64,000 nucleotides of DNA, taken from positions 1 to 64,000 of the forward strand of contig OZ037873.1 of assembly GCA_964035575.1 (NCBI GenBank), given 5' to 3'. Below the pieces are notes generated by a model. That model searched no databases, was not told the DNA's origin, and worked only from the letters and a program-made list of their open reading frames with translations. Origin of the DNA: Rhynchopus sp. YZ270_cl-10 (lineage: Eukaryota > Euglenozoa > Diplonemea > Diplonemida > Diplonemidae). Position 1 is the first letter of the stretch, and every line of letters starts with the position of its first letter. A program made the translations under genes and the position numbers. Below are positions 19,208 to 28,236 of the stretch, piece after piece.

Positions 19208-19520
19208 GAAACGCTTCTCCAGTTCAAGCCATTGAGTTGGAAACACCCTCACTCTGCTCTGTGCTGCGATCCTTGAACTGTCCACTGCAGGAGTTATGAG
19301 CTGCTCTGTGAGACCAGCCTGGCCCGGTTCACCCCATTTCACTCTGATTGTTGCCCTGGTTTACACCAAGGCCGCAAACAGGACAGTAGACTAACACGGA
19401 CAACACATCAACACAGAAGTTGAAGGTGCCTTTGGTCCACCTCAAAGAGTGCCCAGTTCTGGAGAAGCTTGCCCCCCCAGAAGCTAGGGGTTTCAGGATG
19501 CAGCCAACACATCCCGGCTC
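19208..19520 (-). ncRNA. 7SL RNA (signal recognition particle RNA)
   Basis: 7SL scaffolds the SRP that targets secretory proteins to the ER. Minus strand starts GAGCCGGGATGTGTTGGCTG and continues with CCCCTAGCTTCTGGGGGG, resembling the Alu-domain 5' end. The SRP54-binding helix 8 is clear: GGGGTGAACCGGGCCAGG, then AGAGCAGCTCATAACTCC. GGATCGCAGC and the 3' closing strand follow before a TTTTTT run near 19203. About 313 nt, in the family range. The 5' end also agrees with the class B element 25 bp upstream. Linkage of 7SL to tRNA and snRNA genes is common in trypanosomatids. Confidence 0.85.
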
Positions 19521-19544
19521 AATAGATACCATATTGTAGGAATA

Positions 19545-19579
19545 CAAGACAGGGTTGTCTAGTTGGAGGTGGGTCAGGT
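19545..19579 (-). promoter_or_regulatory. Class B upstream element of 7SL
   Basis: CAAGACA-GGGT-TGTCTAG then TTGGAGGTGGGTCAGG (plus strand). Its near edge is 25 bp from the 7SL 5' end. Confidence 0.7.
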
Positions 19580-19642
19580 CAAAAACGTGGTTTTGAAGAT
19601 CCTCACTTCTTGTGTGTGTTTTTTTTTTGCTTTGCACAAACC

Positions 19643-19664
19643 GTAGCTTTAGAAATCGTTGGTT
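19643..19664 (-). pseudogene. Truncated SL RNA gene
   Basis: Only the first 22 nt (AACCAACG to AAGCTAC) of the SL gene remain. They are then replaced by GGTTTGTGCAAAGC and an A run; the splice donor, Sm-like site and hairpin are gone. The upstream flank and class A element (19690-19716) are intact. Confidence 0.85.
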
Positions 19665-19689
19665 GCTCTTTTTCTCTACACAGCTTTCG

Positions 19690-19716
19690 ACATGTATATG
19701 CTCAGGGAAGCATGCC
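19690..19716 (-). promoter_or_regulatory. Class A element upstream of the truncated SL copy
   Basis: Minus-strand GGCATGCTTCCCTGAGC followed by ATATACATGT, matching the functional copies in register to within one base. Confidence 0.7.
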
Positions 19717-19811
19717 AGTAGCATAAAGCATATGGTCGTTTTTTGAAACCAATATTTCAATGGGTTACTGCAGCCTGCCACTTGCCACCTGTGGGTGATG
19801 GGTATGTCTGC

Positions 19812-19838
19812 ACATATGTGTTGGTCTGGGAAGCATGA
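19812..19838 (-). promoter_or_regulatory. Orphan class A-like element
   Basis: Minus-strand CATGCTTCCCAGACC followed by AACACATATGT. A start 48 bp downstream would fall near 19782, but no recognisable snRNA follows. It may be left over from the duplication that made the truncated SL copy. Confidence 0.45.
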
Positions 19839-19883
19839 AGAAGACACCAGTGTAAAAAATACGTGTGATCCGGGGGACAAAAA

Positions 19884-19988
19884 AAAAGTTGATACTTTCT
19901 CGATTAATGCGTGTCATCCTTGCGCAGGGACCATGCTAATCTTCTCTGTATCGATCCAATTTTAACGGATGTCCCATTTCTGGGGTCC
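19884..19988 (-). ncRNA. U6 spliceosomal snRNA
   Basis: U6 forms the catalytic core of the spliceosome. Minus strand starts GGACCCCAGAAATGGGACAT (5' hairpin) and then has GATACAGAGAAGATTAGCAT with the invariant ACAGAGA box, CCCTGCGCAAGGATGACAC with the AGC/ISL region, and ends TATCAACTTTT in a T run typical of Pol III. About 105 nt. No class A element; a class B element lies 25 bp upstream, and TATATA occurs very close to the start. Confidence 0.96.
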
Positions 19989-20012
19989 AGTATATATGCA
20001 CAAGGTGGTTGA

Positions 20013-20048
20013 CAAGACAGGGGCCCCTTGTTGGAGTTGGGTCAGGGT
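20013..20048 (-). promoter_or_regulatory. Class B upstream element of U6
   Basis: Plus-strand CAAGACAGGGGCCCCTTG then TTGGAGTTGGGTCAGGGT, 25 bp from the U6 start. The hairpin arms differ from the other copies but still pair, which suggests the fold is retained. Confidence 0.7.
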
Positions 20049-20130
20049 CTGAATGTGGTTCTAAACTTCTGCTGTTGTTGTGTGGGTTTTTTTGCTTCTT
20101 GTGCACAAGACGATCGTGTTAACGTAAAAA

Positions 20131-20242
20131 AGGCCAGTCTCTTTCGAAACTGGCCATGTTTTGACAAAGTTGTGTGAGAAGAATAATCTTCATGCTTCCA
20201 TACCAATGAAGTACAGAAACTGTAGCTTTAGAAATCGTTGGT
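20131..20242 (-). ncRNA. Spliced-leader (SL) RNA gene, copy 2
   Basis: Same leader, donor and Sm-like site as copy 1. The terminal hairpin loop region reads GTTTCGAAAGAGAC, with one altered stem base. Ends in a T run. Confidence 0.95.
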
Positions 20243-20274
20243 TGCCCTTTTTCTCTACAATGTTCTAAGTGCCA

Positions 20275-20295
20275 ACATGTTCTGGGAATCATGCC
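20275..20295 (-). promoter_or_regulatory. Class A upstream element of SL RNA copy 2
   Basis: Minus-strand GGCATGATTCCCAGAACATG at the 48-bp register. Confidence 0.7.
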
Positions 20296-20548
20296 ATATG
20301 TATCATTATTATGGTGGGTTTTTTTTCTAACATAGCCGTAGAGTGGCTTATAAACATACCTAAGGATGCCCAATGTGCTCGAAAGTCCAAAAATCTTGGG
20401 AATACGGGATATTTGGGCTCATTTGAGTCAATTGCGTGGTCGTACAATTTAATCTGAGCATTACACATATCCTAATCACCAAAATATTCGAAGAACATGG
20501 GAATCATGTGTGTTTTTTGGGTTTGCACAAGGTGATGTTAACGTAAAA

Positions 20549-20661
20549 AAGGCCAGTCTCTTTCGAAACTGGCCATGTTTTGACAAAGTTGTGTGAAGAA
20601 TATAATCTTCATGCTTCCATACCAATGAAGTACAGAAACTGTAGCTTTAGAAATCGTTGGT
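20549..20661 (-). ncRNA. Spliced-leader (SL) RNA gene, copy 3
   Basis: Same leader and donor as copies 1 and 2, with a two-base difference in the intron part. About 420 bp from copy 2. Confidence 0.95.
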
Positions 20662-20693
20662 TGCCCTTTTTCTCTACAATGTTCTAGGTACCC

Positions 20694-20717
20694 ACTTGTT
20701 CTGGGAAGCCTTCTGCC
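20694..20717 (-). promoter_or_regulatory. Class A upstream element of SL RNA copy 3
   Basis: Minus-strand GGCAGAAGGCTTCCCAGAAC, then AAGT, at the 48-bp register. Confidence 0.68.
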
Positions 20718-20983
20718 AATGTCTATAATACGGTTGCTTTTTCGTACCTGACATCTTGGTCACTGTGAAGGTTCTACATAAAAATATCCTTAAGTGTGAT
20801 CCTACAGAAGGATATTCGACAGAGTCAACAGTGGCTTCTGAAGGGGAACAAGTGTCACAAATATGGTTTTGCAGGCGATATAAAAATGGGGTGCAGTAAG
20901 CACTTGTGTGTTATGTCATGTGTGAATCGTGTGTGTTTTTGGGTTTGCTTCTTGTGCACAAGACGATCATGCTAACGTAAAAA

Positions 20984-21095
20984 AGGCCAGTCTCTTTCGA
21001 GACTGGCCATGTTTGACAAAGTTGTGTGAGAAGATATAATCTTCATGCTTCCATACCAATGAAGTACAGAAACTGTAGCTTTAGAAATCGTTGGT
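20984..21095 (-). ncRNA. Spliced-leader (SL) RNA gene, copy 4
   Basis: Same leader and donor; the Sm-like region is AACTTTGTC-AAACATGG, one A shorter than copy 1. Perfect terminal hairpin before a T run. About 434 bp from copy 3. Confidence 0.95.
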
Positions 21096-21127
21096 TGCCT
21101 TTTTTCTCTACAACGTTCTGAGTACAG

Positions 21128-21148
21128 ACGTGTCCTGGGAAGCATGCC
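21128..21148 (-). promoter_or_regulatory. Class A upstream element of SL RNA copy 4
   Basis: Minus-strand GGCATGCTTCCCAGGACACG, the best match to the consensus, at the 48-bp register. Confidence 0.72.
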
Positions 21149-21149
21149 A

Positions 21150-23590
21150 GTAGTGTAAAAAATATGATGGTTTTTTTGTACCTAACATCTTGTACACTGA
21201 GAAGGTTCTGCACAAGTGGAAGCCTATATAAGGATATTCATAAGAGTCAAAAGGGGCTTCTGAAGGGGTATATGGGTAGTATGAGCTCATATGAATCCAT
21301 TAAAAGCGTCTATGGCATGATCTAAGCATCACATAATTTCTGAAATCAATACCAACCACAATTTACGGCTATTTTTCCAGCAATAGCCGTATCATGGCTT
21401 ATAACCATACCTAAGGATGTCCAATATGCTGGAAAAGTTAATAATCTTGGGTATATAGGGTTTTTGGGCACATTTGAGTCAATTGCGGGGTCTTACGATT
21501 TAATCTGAGCATCACACATATCCTAATCACCTATATAATCGAAAAACACATACAAAATGACCTACATAGCCGTAAAATGACCCAAATGTGCATATTCGGG
21601 TTGAAATTTCATTTTTTCGGAAAGTATTTTTTTCTCAACAATTACATGGGTGAGTTCCGAGTACATTATGGGGTCGTAAGTTTTTATTCAAGCATCACAC
21701 ATTATGTAGAATAATTTATGCCATACAATGTTACCAAAAAAAGTCGATTTTTGGTCACTTTTTCAAAAATATGAAAATTCGATTTTTGGGTACTAGATAG
21801 GTCTTTCCGGTGCAAAAACGACCGTTAAATGGATTCTCCGGGGTCCTAAGGCCCCAAAAATCACTTTTGGACACACGGGCAATATCCCAGTATACCCTAG
21901 GAAATTGGTGGGAACCCAAAAATTGGCCTCAAAATCCGACCAAAACCAAGGTTTCTGTAGAGGTACATGTGAACCTCATGTGTGTTCTGGAGACCCATTT
22001 TGTTTTGAAAAGTGAATCTAAATAGCCAAAAATTTAAAACTCTTGTAGCGCATTCGGAATAGAGGGGGTATTCGCGAAAACCTGTGCGAAACATTTATCA
22101 ATTCAGGTCTGACCCACATGGTCATGACCCCATATTTTGGGTGCGGAAAACACCCTATCTGTTGACCTACCGGCTTGTATGCCTGTATACCTGGTTGGGT
22201 CAACTTTTTGAAAATTTCCTGGGCCATATACCCTATTTGGGCCCCCTGAATCCATTGCGACATCGTTTTTTCACATCCGAGTGAAAACTAATATATAGGA
22301 TAACCCATGGGTATGGGTACCTCGCTCAATACCCCTAAAATCAGTGCTTTTGAAAATGACCCTATGGAAAAATGTATCCAAAATATTGAAACATGTTCTC
22401 CTGGCATCTGCAACACGATATTTTGGGCCCCCTGGGCCCCGGGGGCCCTACGGGCCCCCATATTCGCGAAAAGTTGGGCATTCCAGCTAGTGGGTCGGTA
22501 CTGGGTATACAAACATCCCCCCAAAAAGTGAGATTTTGACCCCCCAAAAATGGCCATTTTTTTACTCCCCGGGACCTTCTCAGGTGTGTATTCGGACCCT
22601 CTCGTGGTCTTAAACCGGATTTTTGGGGCCCCCACACCCTGGAATACCCCCCATAGTGTCGTTTTTTTACCCGCAGGGCCGATTTTTTAGAAAAAATTTG
22701 GTTTTTAAGGAACAACATTTACCCTGCGACACCTTGAAAAACAGGTGATTTTTGCCTTTTTCAGTTGTGTGTGTGCAGTGCCGAATTCCCCAGGCTTGGT
22801 GAAAGTTGTGCCTCAAATACCCCTATGTGGGTTGGAAAAATCAAATAAAGATAAAATTTTGAGGCAGCCTGGGGGTGTGCTATGGTAAACAATTTGTGTG
22901 TGTAAAAATACCCCTAAAAAACACCCTAAAAATGGCTGTTTTTCGCCTATTTTTGGGGGTCGCCTGAGCTATTTTTTTTATTGTTTTGGCTTTTCCTGGG
23001 ACCTGAAAATAGGGTCCTGGGCCCAATATGTCCCAATGAGGCCATTGGAATATCGATTTTTTCCAGATATGGGCCTCCTAGACCGAAATTTTTGATTTTG
23101 GTGTTGCAAAAATTTTCGAAAATCCTGAAAAGTGCCCAAAAACACGTAAAAACACGTGTATAGGCACACCCTATCGGCCCCCAGCATTGCCCAGGATTGT
23201 TGCAAATTTTCCCTGCATGGGGGCCCTCCGGGCCCCCTGGACCCATTGCGACCCGATTGGTTCACATTCCTGGGAAATTTGGTCCCTAAGACACATACGT
23301 GGTTAACATACCCCTGAAAAACACCCTATTTTTGACCCTAAAAAACACCCTATTTTTGACCCTGAAAACATGATTTTAGCAAATAGGGCAACTAGTTTGG
23401 TGATCCAGCAACCGACTCATGGGCCCAGTATGTCCAACAGGGCCATATGTTTGGTAAATTTTACCGGGGGCAAGGGGATGTACAAAAAAAAAGTGGATTT
23501 TTTACCTTAAAAAAATGGCCAAAAATAGGCCAAAAATGGCCATTTTTCGGCCATGTGACCCCCACAGCAACCCTATATAGACCCCCAAAA
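21150..23590. repeat. AT-rich non-coding region of strongly diverged repeats
   Basis: No gene could be supported. Short phrases recur with heavy divergence, for example TTTGAGTCAATTGCG plus TTAATCTGAGCAT plus ACACATATCCTAATCACC (near 20420 and 21470), and CC(T)GGACCCATTGCGACCCG-like phrases (near 22250, 23230 and 25030). Long runs of G/C such as GGGCCCCGGGGGCCC alternate with poly-A/T. This resembles decayed copies of the 401-bp family found further right. Confidence 0.5.
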
Positions 23591-23609
23591 ACCTAATATT
23601 TTTTTCCCA

Positions 23610-23652
23610 GCGATGTGTCCTGGGGGCCCTTCGGGCCCCCAGGACACATCGC
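23610..23652. repeat. Perfect 20-bp hairpin with a 3-nt loop
   Basis: GCGATGTGTCCTGGGGGCCC, loop TTC, then its exact reverse complement. A second inverted repeat (GGCCCTACAGGCCAAC and GGTGGCCTGTAGGGTGACC) follows at 23673-23715. Confidence 0.9.
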
Positions 23653-23849
23653 AACCCCGTTTTTTCAAAAAGCTGGCCCTACAGGCCAACTTTTTGAGGT
23701 GGCCTGTAGGGTGACCCCTTCAAAAAGCTGGAACCCGGATTTTGGGGTCAGGGGTCCCTTTATGCACTTTTATGTATAAAAAAATGTCTGGGGCGAGAAA
23801 ATGCAAATTTTTGCCTGCAAACACACTGCATACTACGACAGGACCATAT

Positions 23850-23875
23850 TCCACAAACCCGCAAACCCGCAAACC
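23850..23875 (-). repeat. Three-copy CAAACCCG seed of the CGGGTTTG satellite
   Basis: Three tandem units in the opposite orientation to the large arrays, isolated in unrelated sequence. Confidence 0.85.
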
Positions 23876-23960
23876 ATTCCATCTTATCAGGAAAAATTTC
23901 GGAGGTGTTAGTCATAAAAACAAGGGTGAAAGTCAAATGTATACACATATACACAGGGTT

Positions 23961-24041
23961 ATAGTCAGATCTATACACTCATTGTATATACAATTGTCAA
24001 TTGTACATACAATTGTATAGAAATTGTATAGATCTGACTAT
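23961..24041. mobile_element. Small foldback element, possibly a MITE
   Basis: Ends ATAGTCAGATCTATACA and TGTATAGATCTGACTAT are inverted repeats; the interior is AT-rich with no coding capacity. A sister copy follows at 24067-24138. Confidence 0.5.
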
Positions 24042-24066
24042 TTGATGTACAATCCCAACTTTTTTT

Positions 24067-24138
24067 ATAGTCAGATCTATACAATTTATGTACAATAGTA
24101 TACACTAGGTCGTACACAAATTGTATAGATTTGACTAT
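24067..24138. mobile_element. Small foldback element, sister copy
   Basis: Ends ATAGTCAGATCTATACAA and TTGTATAGATTTGACTAT, the same terminal inverted repeat as the neighbour with one mismatch. Another AGTCAGATCTATACAA half lies just outside at 24144. Confidence 0.5.
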
Positions 24139-24204
24139 ACAAAAGTCAGATCTATACAATTTTTGGATTGTACACTCGAGGGAGATTGTACACGCCATAC
24201 CACA

Positions 24205-24295
24205 GGTACACAGGTACCCAGGTACCCAGGTACCCAGGTACCCAGGTACCCAGGTACCCAGGTACCCAGGTACCCAGGTACACAGGTACACAGGA
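24205..24295. repeat. TACCCAGG 8-bp array, about 11 copies
   Basis: Units TACCCAGG flanked by TACACAGG variants at both edges. This is the reverse strand and a one-base variant of the CCTGTGTA arrays in the higher-order repeat. Confidence 0.9.
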
Positions 24296-24675
24296 TACAA
24301 GGATAAAAGTCGTGAAAGAGCAACCACAGCCAACCCGCCAGTCACTGAGAAGTGACCAGACAGTCCACTTGACAAACACAAAAGTGTCCGTCGCGTGGGG
24401 CATGCATGCACTGAGGAGATAATGATCCAACAATTTACAAGAAAACATTACTTAACCTACTGCTGGAAATTGCCAGGTCGTAGTAACACACAAAGTGTGC
24501 CTCCGTTCGGGAATATCGGAGTTATAGAGTCCTAAAAGGCCTCTGCCGCTAGTCAAGGTATAACCGAATGAACGGCCCAAGACCCCCGTGGAGAAGTTAA
24601 ATGTTGTAATGATTTCAAGTAAAATGCGAGCACTGTCTTACCCTCCTCAATGCATGGTGGAAGATGTCATAAAAA
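24296..24675 (-). repeat. Inverted, diverged copy of the 370-bp element of the higher-order repeat
   Basis: The reverse complement matches 27091-27457 over its whole length: ATGCATTGAGGAGGGTAAGAC, split here as ATGCATTGAGG and AGGGTAAGAC, then TTTAACTTCTCCACGGGGGT and TCTCAGTGACTGGCGGGTTG. As there, the element ends directly at an 8-bp microsatellite. It has many substitutions, so it is older than the tandem copies. Confidence 0.85.
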
Positions 24676-25580
24676 CAATTTAAAATTTTTTTGAAAAAAC
24701 ATGAGATCTGGATAAAAGTTTTGACTGTACCTGTGGAAGGTGGGATTTTGCCTGTGTTTTGACTTTTTTTTCAGTAAATAAACTTCTACTCATCTCCGGA
24801 GGCCGTCCGAGGTCGCAATTAACTCATTTTGACAATTTAGGGCCATATACCGCCCGTTTTTTCAAAAAGTTGAATATTTTGGCCCCCAGGATTGGGTACA
24901 GCGTGTACTGAACCCTGATTTTCGAAAAATCTCAACTTTTGAAATTCGTCACTTATGGCAGCATGTATCTGACACCCGATTTTGACTTTTCCCGTGAATC
25001 CATTTTGGTGCATATACACTATCTGGCACCCCTGAGTCCATTGCGGGGTCGTTTTTTTCAAAATGTCGACCGGACTAATACCTAATATGACCCTGGGTAT
25101 AGCGTACCGTCTCAGAAACACCCCAAAATCAGTGTTTTTGAAGGGTTGTCACAGCTAAAATCGATGAAAAAATGTCAAAGTCACTTTCCCGTGACCCAAT
25201 AGCGTGAAATATGACCCATGTGGGCCCCCAGGACCAAAAGCACCCCCAATAGGTCGATTCCATGCATATTTCACACCCTCAGATATATGCGCCCATAGGG
25301 TGCCACACCCCAAAATCATGATTTTTTCATGATTTTTGGCCCGATGCACTGACCTGCAGGGCCATACCGTCTACCGGGGCAACCATATTTTTGAAAAATC
25401 GGCCTTGCATCGGGCCCAGTATGTCCCACAGGGTATGTTGCCCCAGATTCAGGTCCCCGCACAAGCCAAACCAATATTAAAAAATCGATTTTTTTGAAAA
25501 AAATATTTTTGAAAAAAAATCGTGATTTTTGGGATTTTGGTGATTTTTACAGTTTTGCACACCCTGAAAATCGATTTTTT
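24676..25580. other. Non-coding spacer
   Basis: AT-rich, with phrases like those of 21150-23590 (for example CCTGAGTCCATTGCGGGGTCG near 25030, here read as two blocks). No gene seen. Confidence 0.45.
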
Positions 25581-26382
25581 CGGCTCCGCCGGTGAAATAT
25601 CGACATAATTTAGGTATGTTATGTGCATAATATACCCATTAGAGCCCATTCAAGTCACATTCCGACCATTTTTCGTGAAAAAATGCAACTTTTTGTCACC
25701 GTGACCCCGAAAAATGACGATTTTTTGGTCGATTTTTTCGGCCAAAAATTTCGTACCACAGGGCCATACGATATACTGGGATTATCAACTTTTTGAAAAT
25801 ACGGCCTGGTATTCGGGTGTATATGTCCCATGGGGCCCATAGTAACCTTACTGGGTCATGCCGAAAGCCAATCTTAATAGTAAAATTCGACTTTCTGTGA
25901 AAAATATTTTGACCAAAAAATCGTCATTTTTCCGATTTTCGTCATTTTTACAGTTTTGCACACCCTGAAAATCGATTTTTTCGGCTCCGCCGGTGAAATA
26001 TCGACATAATTTAGGTATGTTATGTGCATAATATACCCATTAGAGCCCATTCAAGTCACATTCCGACCATTTTTCGTGAAAAAATGCAACTTTTTGTCAC
26101 CGTGACCCCGAAAAATGACGATTTTTTGGTCGATTTTTTCGGCCAAAAATTTCGTACCACAGGGCCATACCATATACTGGGATTATCAACTTTTTGAAAA
26201 TACGGCCTGGTATTCGGGTGTATATGTCCCATGGGGCCCATAGTAACCTTACTGGGTCATGCCCAAAGCCAATCTTAATAGTAAAATTCGATTTTCTGTG
26301 AAAAATATTTTGACCAAAAAATCGTCATTTTTCCGATTTTCGTCATTTTTACAGTTTTGCACACCCTGAAAATCGATTTTTT
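25581..26382. repeat. Two tandem copies of the 401-bp module
   Basis: Starts CGGCTCCGCCGGTGAAATAT at 25581 and 25982; the third copy at 26383 belongs to the first higher-order unit. Copies differ by only a few bases. Open frames of 61 codons recur at each copy but have no homology signal and sit in repeat DNA. Confidence 0.95.
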
Positions 26383-28236
26383 CGGCTCTGCCGGTGAAAT
26401 ATCGACATAATTTAGGTATGTTATGTGCATAATATACCCATTAGAGCCCATTCAAGTCACATTCCGACCATTTTTCGTGAAAAAATGCAACTTTTTGTCA
26501 CCGTGACCCCGAAAAATGACGATTTTTTGGTCGATTTTTTCGGCCAAAAATTTCGTACCACAGGGCCATACCATATACTGGGATTATCAACTTTTTGAAA
26601 ATACGGCCTGGTATTCGGGTGTATATGTCCCATGGGGCCCATAGTAACCTTACTGGGTCATGCCCAAAGCCAATCTTAATAGTAAAATTCGATTTTCTGT
26701 GAAAAATATTTTGACCAAAAAATCGTCATTTTTCCGATTTTCGTCATTTTTACAGTTTTGCACACCCTGAAAATCGATTTAATAGCCGTAAAATTATTTC
26801 CTCAAGCCAAAATCCTTCTAGGAGCGGAGTTTTAAGAATGCCATAATTGACGTCTGGAAATAATTGCAGTGGAGGTATTTTAGCCGGGTTTCCCACACAA
26901 AAAATAATTACCGTGTAATTATAGGAAATAATTACACGGTAATTATTTTTTGTGTGGGAAACCCGGCTAAAAAAAAAATCGCGATTTTTTTTCTTTTTTT
27001 CTTTTGTGAACACCCCGGGTTTGATACCTGTACCGCAGGCATTCCTCTGAGTCTAACGATTGATAATCAGAGCTCGGTTTGTTGTCAAAGACATCTTCCA
27101 CCATGCATTGAGGAGGGTAAGACAGTGGTAGCAGTTTGTACTTGATAGCATTACAACATTTAACTTCTCCACGGGGGTCTTGGGCCGTTCACTCGGTTAT
27201 ACCTTGACCAGCGGAAGAGGCCTTTTTGGTCTCTAGAATATCCGGTATTCCCGAACGGAGGAACACTTTGTGTGTTACTACGACCTGGCAACTTCCAGCA
27301 GTAGGTTAAGTAATGCTTTCTTGTAAATTGTTGGATCATTTATCTCCTCAGTGCATGAATGCCCCACGTGACTGGACACTTTTGTGTTTGTCAAGTGGAC
27401 TGTCTGGTCACTTCTCAGTGACTGGCGGGTTGGCTGTGGTTGCCCTGTCACGACTTACCTGTGTACCTGTGTACCTGTGTACCTGTGTACCTGTGTACCT
27501 GTGTACCTGTGTACCTGTGTACCTGTGTACCTGTGTACCTGTGTACCTGTGTACCTGTGTACCTGTGTACCTGTGTACCTGTGTACCTGTGTACCTGTGT
27601 ACCTGTGTACCTGTGTACCTGTGTACCTGTGTACCTGTGTACCTGTGTACCTGTGTACCTGTGTACCTGTGTACCTGTGTACCTGTGTACCTGTGTACCT
27701 GTGTACCTGTGTACCTGTGTACCTGTGTACCTGTGTACCTGTGTACCTGTGTACCTGTGTACCTGTGTACCTGTGTACCTGTGTACCTGTGTACCTGTGT
27801 ACCTGTGTACCTGTGTACCTGTGTACCTGTGTACCTGTGTACCTGTGTACCTGTGTACCTGTGTACCTGTGTACCTGTGTACCTGTGTACCTGTGTACCT
27901 GTGTACCTGTGTACCTGTGTACCTGTGTACCTGTGTACCTGGGTGACTGGGTACGTACCTGGGTAAATGTGACCAGGTGACCTGGTCAGACCTCTGACCA
28001 GCGCACCGTGACAGCACAGGCTGCCGAAAACGGATTTTGGCTTTCGGAAATAATTTTACGGCAATTAAATATCAAATTCCATGCAATTATTTCACAGAAA
28101 ATTGCACTCGGAGGTGTATTTTTCACTCGTTTTGTTAATTGCACTCGCTGCGCTCGTGCAATTAACCACTCGTGAAAAAAACACCTCCTCGTAGCAATTA
28201 TGGTGAAATAATTGCATAGTAATTAAATACTATTTT
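26383..28236. repeat. Higher-order repeat unit 1
   Basis: Module order: 401-bp module (26383-26782); a near-perfect palindrome with 41-bp arms and a 7-nt loop (26881-26969, TAGCCGGG...CCCGGCTA); a 370-bp element (27091-27457); a CCTGTGTA array of about 60 copies (27458-27940); a link with ACCAGGTGACCTGGT; and a second palindrome (28110-28188, GGAGGTGT...ACACCTCC). No genes. Confidence 0.95.

Noticed and set aside
27451-27470. CACGACTTACCTG as the 5' end of a U1 snRNA
   Set aside because: It is only the junction of the 370-bp element and the CCTGTGTA array; no U1 loops or Sm site follow. The real U1 is at 16580-16730.
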